Source: an uncultured Blautia sp. (lineage in GTDB: Bacteria; Bacillota; Clostridia; Lachnospirales; Lachnospiraceae). From it: a stretch of DNA of 6,415 bases. Each line of letters opens with the position of its first letter. The stretch's first letter is position 1. The stretch spans positions 1 to 6,415 of the forward strand of contig URWL01000121.1 of NCBI GenBank assembly GCA_900551465.1, written 5' to 3'. The position numbers and the translations under genes were made by a program. Positions 1 to 5,410 of the stretch are shown here, piece after piece. Under the pieces are notes generated by a model. It had not been told where the DNA came from, searched no databases, and worked only from the letters and a program-made list of their open reading frames with translations.

Positions 1-2
1 AT

Positions 3-845
3 ATGCGTGAAATACAAGCATCACAGATTACAGATGTGATCGAACGTCTCTGTATAGAGGCAAACACGGTTTTGCCGGAGGATATGAAGCAGGCTATACA
101 GACCTGCCGGGCATGTGAAGATGGTGAAATTGCCAGGGGAGTTCTTGACAACATTATCGAAAACTATCAGATTGCAGAAAATGAATGTGTGCCTATCTGT
201 CAGGATACGGGAATGGCGTGTGTATTTCTGGAAATTGGCCAGGATGTTCATATTTCCGGCGGAGATCTGACAGAAGCAGTAAATGAAGGGGTACGCAGAG
301 GCTATGACAAGGGCTACCTGCGTAAATCTGTTGTAAAAGATCCTGTCCGCAGAGGAAATACAGGAGATAATACACCGGCTATGCTGTACACGGAGATTGT
401 GCCGGGCGAGCATATAAAGATCACGGTAGGACCAAAGGGCTTCGGAAGTGAAAACATGAGCGCCATCCGCATGTTCAAGCCGTCTGCCGGACTGCAGGGA
501 ATTAAGGATTTTATCCTGGAAACAGTAGAAACAGCAGGACCGAATCCCTGTCCGCCTATGGTTGTGGGAGTGGGGATCGGAGGAACCTTTGATAAGGCGG
601 CTCTTCTGGCGAAAAAGGCGCTGATGCGTCCGGTAGATTCCGGGAATCCGGATCCCTATTATGCAGATCTGGAAAAAGAAATGCTTCAGAAGATCAATGA
701 ACTGGGTATCGGTCCTCAGGGATTTGGCGGAAGGACAACAGCAGTAGGATTAAATATTGAGACCATGCCTACTCATATTGCCGGAATGCCCTGTGCTATT
801 AATATCAGCTGCCATGTAACACGACATAAGACGGAGGTGCTTTAA
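3..845 (+). CDS. fumA: Fumarate hydratase class I, alpha subunit
   Basis: This is the N-terminal-type subunit of the two-subunit, [4Fe-4S]-dependent class I fumarase, which reversibly hydrates fumarate to L-malate in the cytoplasm. It is 280 residues, the usual size for the separate alpha chain. Three cysteines sit where the family places its cluster ligands: C66 in PICQDTG, C183 in PNPCPP followed by the glycine-rich VGVGIGGT, and C270 in NISCH near the C-terminus. The substrate-site stretch RGNTGDNTPAM lies at about 117-127. The ATG at position 3 gives a normal family N-terminus, so the gene is probably complete, although its ribosome binding site and promoter lie outside the window. The beta subunit follows after one base. 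L-tartrate dehydratase TtdA is a close paralogue; fumarase is preferred because no tartrate genes are seen, but sequence reading alone cannot fully exclude it. Confidence 0.93.
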   Translation: MREIQASQITDVIERLCIEANTVLPEDMKQAIQTCRACEDGEIARGVLDNIIENYQIAENECVPICQDTGMACVFLEIGQDVHISGGDLTEAVNEGVRRGYDKGYLRKSVVKDPVRRGNTGDNTPAMLYTEIVPGEHIKITVGPKGFGSENMSAIRMFKPSAGLQGIKDFILETVETAGPNPCPPMVVGVGIGGTFDKAALLAKKALMRPVDSGNPDPYYADLEKEMLQKINELGIGPQGFGGRTTAVGLNIETMPTHIAGMPCAINISCHVTRHKTEVL

Positions 846-846
846 G

Positions 847-1407
847 ATGGAACGACATATTACTTTGCCCCTGACAGAAGAAGTGGCAAGAAGCCTTCAC
901 GCAGGAGATTCTGTGCATCTTACGGGCGAGATCTATACCTCCAGAGATGCAGGACATAAAAGAATGTGCGAAGCCCTTGCCCGGGGAGAAGAGCTTCCTT
1001 TTGATCCCAAGGATGCAACAATCTATTATGTAGGGCCAACCCCTGCCAAACCGGGTCAGGTGATCGGTTCGGCAGGTCCCACTACCAGCGGAAGGATGGA
1101 TGCCTATGCTCCGACGATGATGTCTGTAGGAGCAAGGGGAATGATCGGTAAAGGTGCAAGACTTCCGGAAGTTGTTGATGCCATGAAAAAGTATGGTGGA
1201 GTATATTTTGGGGCTATTGGCGGCGCCGGGGCTCTTCTGGCTAAATGCATCAAAAAAGCAGAGCTTGTGGCGTATGAAGATCTTCAGTCAGAAGCTTTGA
1301 GACGTCTTTATGTAGAGGATATGCCTCTTGTGGTGATCATTGACAGCGAGGGCAGAAACCTTTACGAAGAAGGCAGGGAGGCTTATCTTCAGAATCGTAA
1401 AAAGTAA
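847..1407 (+). CDS. fumB: Fumarate hydratase class I, beta subunit
   Basis: This is the C-terminal-type subunit that completes the class I fumarase active site. It is 186 residues, typical of the separate beta chain. Family motifs visible are TSRDAGHKR (31-39), YYVGPTPAKPG (60-70) and GPTTSGRMD (77-85), followed by MIGKGAR and the glycine-rich GAIGGAGALLAK segment. The start is the ATG at 847, one base after the alpha-subunit stop (TAA 843-845). Its Shine-Dalgarno GGAGGTG (833-839) lies inside the end of the alpha gene, so translation is probably coupled and gives a 1:1 ratio. No convincing intrinsic terminator follows. The same call would fit TtdB of L-tartrate dehydratase; fumarase is the more likely role. 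The symbol here means the beta chain, not E. coli FumB, which is a fused single-chain enzyme. Confidence 0.92.
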   Translation: MERHITLPLTEEVARSLHAGDSVHLTGEIYTSRDAGHKRMCEALARGEELPFDPKDATIYYVGPTPAKPGQVIGSAGPTTSGRMDAYAPTMMSVGARGMIGKGARLPEVVDAMKKYGGVYFGAIGGAGALLAKCIKKAELVAYEDLQSEALRRLYVEDMPLVVIIDSEGRNLYEEGREAYLQNRKK

Positions 1408-1474
1408 AATAATCAGGTTTCTTGTTAACGATACGGAGCATGCTTGAAAATAGAGAAAAAAACTCCAAAATAGG

Positions 1475-1504
1475 TTGACACAGAGGAAGAAAAAGGATTA
1501 TACT
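1475..1504 (+). promoter_or_regulatory. Sigma-A-type promoter for the zinc-ribbon gene
   Basis: A perfect -35 TTGACA (1475-1480) is followed, after 18 bases, by TATACT (1499-1504), one mismatch from the -10 consensus. Shifting one base gives TTATAC with a 17-base spacer. Transcription would start near 1511, leaving a leader of about 50 nt before the ATG at 1563. It separates the zinc-ribbon gene from the fumarase operon and could also drive spoIVA by readthrough. Confidence 0.75.
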
Positions 1505-1547
1505 GAAAACATAAAAGGGAATGAAGAATATCCCAGCATAAATTAAA

Positions 1548-1554
1548 AAGGAGG
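1548..1554 (+). promoter_or_regulatory. Ribosome binding site that fixes the zinc-ribbon start
   Basis: AAGGAGG is a full-strength Shine-Dalgarno sequence, 8 bases before the ATG at 1563 but only 2 bases before the upstream in-frame TTG at 1557. The spacing selects the ATG. Confidence 0.85.
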
Positions 1555-1562
1555 AATTGCCG

Positions 1563-1757
1563 ATGTCAGTAATGGATGGATGTGAAAGCCAGCACAGAAC
1601 TTCCGTGATCGAAGAGAAGGTCTGTCCGAAATGTGGAAAGGAAGTGGAGGTATTTACTTCCCGCGGAAAGATTACAGAGGATACTGCCTGTGACTGCGGA
1701 TATGTATTTAAAGCAGAAGAAGCAGTTCCGCTGAAAACAGAGCCGAAAGAGAAATAA
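1563..1757 (+). CDS. Small zinc-ribbon protein of unknown function
   Basis: I do not recognise a named family. The product is 64 residues, cytoplasmic, with no signal peptide or membrane segment. Four cysteines form a probable single zinc-binding knuckle pair: C21-P-K-C24-G, then 18 residues, then C43-D-C45-G-Y. C7 lies outside this set. The middle is a short beta-like stretch (KEVEVFTSRGK), and the tail is charged and probably disordered (KTEPKEK). The start is set by the strong AAGGAGG at 1548-1554 and by its own promoter. It lies between the fumarase operon and spoIVA in the same direction, with about 110 bases to the spoIVA start. Possible roles include an accessory nucleic-acid or protein-binding factor; nothing in the sequence decides this. 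Reality as a gene is supported by the promoter, the Shine-Dalgarno sequence and the cysteine pattern. Confidence 0.8.
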   Translation: MSVMDGCESQHRTSVIEEKVCPKCGKEVEVFTSRGKITEDTACDCGYVFKAEEAVPLKTEPKEK

Positions 1758-1764
1758 CATCAGG

Positions 1765-1783
1765 TTCTGTACAGAAATTTTTT
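1765..1783 (+). terminator. Weak palindrome plus T-run after the zinc-ribbon gene
   Basis: TTCTGTACAGAA (1765-1776) is a perfect 12-base palindrome followed by A and six Ts (1778-1783). As RNA it could fold only into about four base pairs around a tetraloop, with little GC, so it would be a poor terminator. It could instead be a protein-binding palindrome. The function is unresolved. Confidence 0.25.
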
Positions 1784-1799
1784 AAAGGTAACATGAACG

Positions 1800-1865
1800 A
1801 AAATCCCCCTGCATATAAATATAACAATACATGGGATTGTTTGAATATATGCAAGGGGGAATTTT
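1800..1865 (+). promoter_or_regulatory. Long imperfect hairpin masking the spoIVA Shine-Dalgarno
   Basis: The left arm 1800-1828 pairs with the right arm 1836-1865. AAAA 1800-1803 pairs with TTTT 1862-1865; TCCCCCT 1804-1810 pairs with the AGGGGGA of 1854-1860; GCATATA 1811-1817 pairs with TATATGC 1846-1852; AACAAT 1823-1828 pairs with ATTGTT 1836-1841. That makes 24 base pairs, with single-base bulges at A1853 and A1861, one internal loop (1818-1822 against 1842-1845) and a 7-base loop at 1829-1835. The right arm contains the whole spoIVA ribosome binding site, and the ATG at 1867 sits just outside. Five Ts (1862-1866) directly follow the GC-rich part, so it also resembles an intrinsic terminator. 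Either reading predicts that transcripts arriving from upstream express spoIVA poorly. Confidence 0.7.
1853..1860 (+). promoter_or_regulatory. Ribosome binding site of spoIVA
   Basis: AAGGGGGA differs from AAGGAGGA by one base and ends 6 bases before the ATG at 1867. It selects this start over the in-frame ATG at 1831, which has no ribosome binding site and sits in the hairpin loop. Confidence 0.75.
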
Positions 1866-1866
1866 T

Positions 1867-3336
1867 ATGGAAAATTTTCAGGTTTACCGGGATATTCAGG
1901 CGCGTACCGGCGGTGATATATACATAGGTGTTGTTGGTCCAGTCCGTACAGGAAAGTCAACTTTTATCAGGCGTTTTATGGAGCAGATCGCACTGCCTGT
2001 AATCGACAGCGAAAAGCAGGGGGAGATCAGGGATCAGCTGCCTTTGAGCGGTTCGGGAAAACTGATCACCACAGTAGAACCGAAATTTATTCCAAAAGAA
2101 GCGGTTCCCGTCACATTAGGAGACGATCAGAAGGTTAAGATCCGTCTGATCGATTGTGTAGGATACCTGGTAAAGGATGCCTCCGGTCATGTGGAAGAAG
2201 GAAAAGAAAGAATGGTAAAAACCCCCTGGTTTTCTAAGGAAGTCCCTTTTCATGAAGCCGCATCGATAGGGACCAGAAAGGTGATCAGAGAGCATTCTAC
2301 AATAGGGCTTGTTGTTACCACTGACGGAAGTTTTGGAGAAATTCCCGGAGAAAATTTCCGGGAAGCAGAGGAGATTACAGTAAACGAATTAAAAAGCCAG
2401 GGCAAACCATTTCTGATGCTTATAAACTCTCAGTTTCCCTATAAAGAAGAAACTTTGCAGCTTGCCGGGAAACTGCAGGAAAAATATGGAGTATCGGTAA
2501 TGACGGCCAATTGTGAACAGCTGCGCAAAGAAGATATTACCAGGATACTTGAAAAGATTCTTTATGAGTTTCCTGTCAGTGAGATTTATTACTATATTCC
2601 AAAATGGACAGAAATGCTTCCGGCGGATCATGAACTGAAATCTCAGATCCTGGAACAGATCAGGGACAGAATGGCCCATCTGGCCCATATCCGCGATATT
2701 ACAAAAGATTCTGTGAAGCTGGAAGGTCCTTTTGTACAGGATACGCTTCTGGAGGATGTAAATCTTTCTGACGGAACCGTAAAAATCAGGATCCAGATTA
2801 AAGATGAGTATTACTATAGTATATTAAGTGAGCTTTGCGGAATTTCCATGAAAAGCGAATATGAGCTGATCCATACAATGAAAGAGCTGTCTGAGATGAA
2901 AGCTCAGTATGTAAAGGTACAGGATGCCATTGAATCTGTGCGGGGAACCGGCTATGGGGTGGTAGTGCCGGAACTGTCGGAAATTGAGATAGAGGAACCG
3001 GCTGTCATACGGCAGGGAAATAAATTTGGTGTAAAGATCCGTTCTAAAAGTCCTTCCATCCATATGATACGTGCCAACATCGAGACGGAGATCGCTCCAA
3101 TTGTAGGTACAGAGCAGCAGGCAAAGGATCTGATCCAGTATATCGGAGAAAGCGGACAAAGGGGAGAAAGCATCTGGGAGACAAATATTTTCGGAAAATC
3201 CATCGAACAGCTGGTTCAGGACGGGATACGCAGCAAGATAACTGCCATTGGAGAAGAAAGTCAGTCAAAGCTTCAGGATACTATGCAGAAAATCGTGAAT
3301 GACAGCAAGGGAGGCCTGGTCTGCATTATTATTTAA
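1867..3336 (+). CDS. spoIVA: Stage IV sporulation protein A (spore coat basement-layer ATPase)
   Basis: SpoIVA is made in the mother cell during sporulation, coats the forespore outer membrane and polymerises on ATP hydrolysis to form the base on which the coat is built; it is also needed for cortex formation. The product is 489 residues, against 492 in Bacillus subtilis, and is similar from end to end. Visible landmarks are RTGGDIYIG near the start, the Walker A loop GPVRTGKST (24-32, K30), the threonine pair T68-T69 just before EPKF, Walker B RLIDCVGY (93-100, D96), TPWF and PFHEAASIGTRKVI, and the C-terminal GGLVCIII that ends the family's conserved tail. The ATG at 1867 matches the family N-terminus and has the AAGGGGGA ribosome site; starting at 1831 would add 12 unusual residues. 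In Bacillus and Clostridioides the gene is sigma-E dependent; no clear sigma-E promoter can be placed here. A bidirectional terminator follows. Confidence 0.96.
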   Translation: MENFQVYRDIQARTGGDIYIGVVGPVRTGKSTFIRRFMEQIALPVIDSEKQGEIRDQLPLSGSGKLITTVEPKFIPKEAVPVTLGDDQKVKIRLIDCVGYLVKDASGHVEEGKERMVKTPWFSKEVPFHEAASIGTRKVIREHSTIGLVVTTDGSFGEIPGENFREAEEITVNELKSQGKPFLMLINSQFPYKEETLQLAGKLQEKYGVSVMTANCEQLRKEDITRILEKILYEFPVSEIYYYIPKWTEMLPADHELKSQILEQIRDRMAHLAHIRDITKDSVKLEGPFVQDTLLEDVNLSDGTVKIRIQIKDEYYYSILSELCGISMKSEYELIHTMKELSEMKAQYVKVQDAIESVRGTGYGVVVPELSEIEIEEPAVIRQGNKFGVKIRSKSPSIHMIRANIETEIAPIVGTEQQAKDLIQYIGESGQRGESIWETNIFGKSIEQLVQDGIRSKITAIGEESQSKLQDTMQKIVNDSKGGLVCIII

Positions 3337-3348
3337 AAAACAGAATTT

Positions 3349-3407
3349 AAAGAAAAAGACTGATGCGGGATTCTGTATTATAAACAGACGGCATCAGTCC
3401 TTTTTTT
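3349..3407. terminator. Bidirectional terminator between spoIVA and cbiK
   Basis: GACTGATGC (3358-3366) pairs perfectly with GCATCAGTC (3391-3399). Inside it a second stem, TCTGT (3372-3376) with ACAGA (3384-3388), closes a 7-base loop. On the plus strand seven Ts follow (3401-3407), ending spoIVA transcripts. On the minus strand the A-rich stretch 3349-3357 becomes a T-rich tail, ending cbiK transcripts. The cbiK stop codon (plus-strand bases 3406-3408) overlaps the T-run, so the convergent genes share a compact terminator. Confidence 0.9.
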
Positions 3408-4245
3408 ATTCATTTATATTATTTATAGCATTCTGGACATGTTCAACAAACAGCTCCCGTATTTTCTGGTAAGCCCCCAGACCTTTTAAGATGGATTCCG
3501 CTTCGTAACCGGCATTTTGGAATCTGGAAGTCCAGGATTCCGGATGTTCTCCGGCCATATCGTTATGGGCATGATCTCCGGCAACGATCATAAAAGGAGC
3601 CAGAACTACTTTTTCTACAGGAAGATCATTGTCTGCGGAATCGCAGTTCCGGGATGAAATTCCATAATTGCTGATCTCCTGGATCAGTTCCTGCACAGAA
3701 GGACTGGATTCTACCGTACCCAGAAAGATATGAGGATACCCCATATCCTTAAAAAGCTGACCCAGCTCTTCGTAAACAGCATTTGCCTGATGGGCAGTTC
3801 CATGACCCATCAGCACCAAAGCAGTATTTTTATCCAGATATTCAAAGCGTTTTCCGATGGCATGGACAATTGTTTCTGCATCCTTTTGACCGGAAAGCAA
3901 AGGTGCGCCAAAGGAAATGGATTGAAAACAGCTCTTATAAGAAAGAACTTCATCTTTCATGATGTGGTTTTCAATGCCGTCCAGAATGTGGGTAGGCTGC
4001 ACGATAACCTCCGTGATCCCGTCATCGATCATCTGTTCCATAGCTTCGCAGACATTGGGGATGATGATCTGATCCCGCTTTTTTAAGATTGAAAGAATCA
4101 TCCGGCTTGTCCAGGCACGATAGATCTTGTATTCGGGAAAAGCGGCAATTATATCGTTTTCAATTCGTTCTATGGTTGCTTTTCTGGCATCCTCATAGCT
4201 TGTGCCAAAGCTGACTACCAGAATGGCCTTGTGACTGTGTTCCAT
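3406..4245 (-). CDS. cbiK: Sirohydrochlorin cobaltochelatase (anaerobic type)
   Basis: CbiK inserts Co(II) into sirohydrochlorin (or its precorrin-2 precursor) in the early-cobalt, oxygen-independent route to cobalamin. Salmonella CbiK can also insert iron and so support siroheme synthesis. The product is 279 residues, against about 264 in Salmonella. The N-terminal LVVSFGTSYEDAR (9-21) and RAWTSRMI (43-50) are hallmarks of the family. Metal-site residues are visible: E92 in HILDGIE, H148 in LMGHGTAH and H225 in VAGDHAHNDMAGE, matching E89, H145 and H207 of the Salmonella enzyme. No signal peptide is present, so it is cytoplasmic, unlike the exported form of Desulfovibrio. An extra segment of about a dozen polar residues at roughly 197-210 precedes the metal-binding strand. 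The start has a strong ribosome site (GGAGGA as read on the minus strand, plus-strand 4253-4258), 7 bases before the ATG. No other cobalamin gene is nearby. Confidence 0.93.
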   Translation of the reverse strand: MEHSHKAILVVSFGTSYEDARKATIERIENDIIAAFPEYKIYRAWTSRMILSILKKRDQIIIPNVCEAMEQMIDDGITEVIVQPTHILDGIENHIMKDEVLSYKSCFQSISFGAPLLSGQKDAETIVHAIGKRFEYLDKNTALVLMGHGTAHQANAVYEELGQLFKDMGYPHIFLGTVESSPSVQELIQEISNYGISSRNCDSADNDLPVEKVVLAPFMIVAGDHAHNDMAGEHPESWTSRFQNAGYEAESILKGLGAYQKIRELFVEHVQNAINNINE

Positions 4246-4263
4246 GGAAATATCCTCCGTTAT

Positions 4264-4276
4264 CTGCCAAAGGCAG
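4264..4276 (-). promoter_or_regulatory. Small hairpin in the cbiK leader
   Basis: CTGCC (4264-4268) and GGCAG (4272-4276) form a 5-bp stem with a 3-base loop, directly upstream of the cbiK ribosome binding site on the minus strand. It leaves the ribosome site free, so it is more likely an mRNA-stabilising leader hairpin than a switch, if it matters at all. Confidence 0.35.
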
Positions 4277-4299
4277 TTTGTTTCTTTTCTCTGTGGACT

Positions 4300-4328
4300 A
4301 TTATACTATAAAAATCATGAGGAGAAAA
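4300..4328 (-). promoter_or_regulatory. cbiK: Probable cbiK promoter
   Basis: On the minus strand a perfect -10 TATAAT is read from plus-strand 4305 to 4300. At a 17-base spacing the -35 position (4328-4323) reads TTTTCT, which is a poor match, so the promoter may be weak or activator-assisted. Transcription would start near 4293, giving a leader of about 48 nt. Confidence 0.55.
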
Positions 4329-4350
4329 CAAAAAACGGCAAAAAACAAAA
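4325..4350. promoter_or_regulatory. Phased A-tracts between divergent promoters
   Basis: A-tracts occur at 4325-4328, 4330-4335, 4340-4345 and 4347-4350. The two A6 runs start exactly 10 bases apart, about one helical turn, which favours intrinsic bending. The region lies just upstream of the cysK -35 element, where it could act as an UP element, and overlaps the cbiK -35 position. Confidence 0.4.
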
Positions 4351-4356
4351 TTCATA

Positions 4357-4385
4357 TTGACTTTTTTGCAGGTCGATAATATCAT
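4357..4385 (+). promoter_or_regulatory. cysK: Promoter of the cysK operon
   Basis: TTGACT (4357-4362) and TATCAT (4380-4385) are separated by 17 bases and each differ from the sigma-A consensus by one base. Transcription would start near 4392, leaving a leader of about 50 nt, too short for a T-box or a SAM riboswitch. It would drive cysK, the TtcA-like gene and the Rrf2 gene, since no terminator is seen between them. Confidence 0.7.
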
Positions 4386-4389
4386 ACCA

Positions 4390-4408
4390 ACATATGAAAT
4401 AAATATGT
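4390..4408. promoter_or_regulatory. Inverted repeat at the cysK transcription start, possible operator
   Basis: ACATAT (4390-4395) and ATATGT (4403-4408) are perfect inverted half-sites separated by 7 bases, centred about 14 bases after the -10 element. A repressor bound here would block the predicted start site. The Rrf2-family regulator encoded at the end of the same operon is the obvious candidate ligand, but the match to any known Rrf2 site has not been tested. Confidence 0.4.
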
Positions 4409-4426
4409 AAATTAAGACACAGAAGG

Positions 4427-4434
4427 AAAGGTGG
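4427..4434 (+). promoter_or_regulatory. Ribosome binding site that fixes the cysK start
   Basis: AAAGGTGG is one base from AAAGGAGG and lies 8 bases before the ATG at 4443. The alternative in-frame GTG at 4431 lies inside this site, so the ATG is the better start. Confidence 0.75.
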
Positions 4435-4442
4435 AACGAGAT

Positions 4443-5378
4443 ATGGCAAAGATTTATAAGAGTACAGAAGATCTGATAGGTAATACTCCTTTAATACAGG
4501 TGTCTAATATAAAAAAAGAACTGGGACTTCAGGCGGAGATTCTGGTAAAGCTGGAATATCTGAATCCGGCCGGCAGTGTGAAAGACAGAGCAGCCAGAGA
4601 GATGATCCGGGATGCAGAAGAACGCGGAATCCTGAAAGAAGGGTCCGTAATCATTGAGCCTACTTCGGGCAACACAGGAATCGGTCTGGCGGCTCTGGCG
4701 GCAGTGAAGGGGTATCGGGTAGTTCTTACCATGCCGGAAACCATGAGTGTGGAGAGGCAGAATATTCTGAAGGCTTATGGTGCGGAGATTATTCTTACAG
4801 AAGGTGCACGGGGAATGCAGGGGGCCATCGATCGGGCAGAGGAGCTGGCAAAAGAAATTCCGGGAAGCTTTATTGCCGGACAGTTTGTCAATCAGGCTAA
4901 TGCAGAAGCGCACAGAAAAACTACCGGACCGGAGATCTGGAGAGATACAGACGGGAAAGTGGATATTTTTGTAGCCGGTGTAGGTACAGGCGGAACGATC
5001 ACCGGCACAGGAGAATATCTGAAATCACAGAATCCGGATATAAAGATCGTAGCAATGGAACCTGCCGATTCTCCGGTACTTTCACAGGGCAGGGCAGGCG
5101 CCCATAAGATTCAGGGTATTGGGGCAGGCTTTGTCCCGGAGGTACTGAATACAGAAGTTTATGACGAAGTAGTCACAGTAGAGGCGGAGGATGCCTTTGC
5201 AGCAGCCAGACTGCTTGCCAGAAAAGAAGGATTTCTTGTAGGGATTTCTTCGGGGGCAGCTTTTCATGCAGCGGCAGAACTTGCGCGCCGTCCGGAAAAT
5301 AAAGGGAAGACGATCGTAGTCCTTCTTCCGGATTCAGGAGACCGATATTATTCTACGCCGTTGTTTCAGCAGCAGTAA
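4443..5378 (+). CDS. cysK: Cysteine synthase A (O-acetylserine sulfhydrylase)
   Basis: This PLP enzyme converts O-acetyl-L-serine and sulfide to L-cysteine and acetate in the cytoplasm. It is 311 residues, the normal CysK length. PLP-binding and substrate motifs are all present: K47 in [10 protein letters not shown] (Schiff-base lysine), the substrate loop PTSGNTG (73-79), the phosphate-binding [10 protein letters not shown] (179-188), [11 protein letters not shown] (222-232), GISSGAA (267-273) and the C-terminal [12 protein letters not shown] (294-305). The N-terminus MAKIYKS followed by LIGNTPL is standard when the ATG at 4443 is used; the GTG at 4431 adds only four residues and has poor spacing to a ribosome site. 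It is the first gene of a probable three-gene operon and is divergent from cbiK. In other Firmicutes CysK also serves as co-repressor partner of the Rrf2 regulator CymR, which makes the downstream Rrf2 gene notable. CysM is a less likely alternative. Confidence 0.96.
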   Translation: MAKIYKSTEDLIGNTPLIQVSNIKKELGLQAEILVKLEYLNPAGSVKDRAAREMIRDAEERGILKEGSVIIEPTSGNTGIGLAALAAVKGYRVVLTMPETMSVERQNILKAYGAEIILTEGARGMQGAIDRAEELAKEIPGSFIAGQFVNQANAEAHRKTTGPEIWRDTDGKVDIFVAGVGTGGTITGTGEYLKSQNPDIKIVAMEPADSPVLSQGRAGAHKIQGIGAGFVPEVLNTEVYDEVVTVEAEDAFAAARLLARKEGFLVGISSGAAFHAAAELARRPENKGKTIVVLLPDSGDRYYSTPLFQQQ

Positions 5379-5410
5379 TCGAAAAAATAACCATCAGAAC
5401 GGAGAGAAAC

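Noticed and set aside
3..1407. L-tartrate dehydratase TtdAB
   Set aside because: Same superfamily and size range, but no tartrate genes nearby, and fumarase is the common two-subunit form in anaerobes; kept only as an alternative.
1436..1466. GGAG and CTCC arms after fumB as a terminator
   Set aside because: Only 4 bp with a loop of over 20 bases and no T-run; not a credible intrinsic terminator.
1557..1562. TTG start for the zinc-ribbon gene
   Set aside because: Only 2 bases from the Shine-Dalgarno sequence; the ATG at 1563 has ideal spacing.
1831..1866. Upstream in-frame ATG extending SpoIVA by 12 residues
   Set aside because: No ribosome site, lies in a hairpin loop, and the family N-terminus begins at the ATG at 1867.
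3730..4086. 118-codon open frame on the plus strand inside cbiK
   Set aside because: Antisense shadow of cbiK; no family resemblance or ribosome site.
4246..4442. Cobalamin, SAM or T-box riboswitch in the divergent region
   Set aside because: Both predicted leaders are about 50 nt, and no B12-box, S-box or T-box core is seen.
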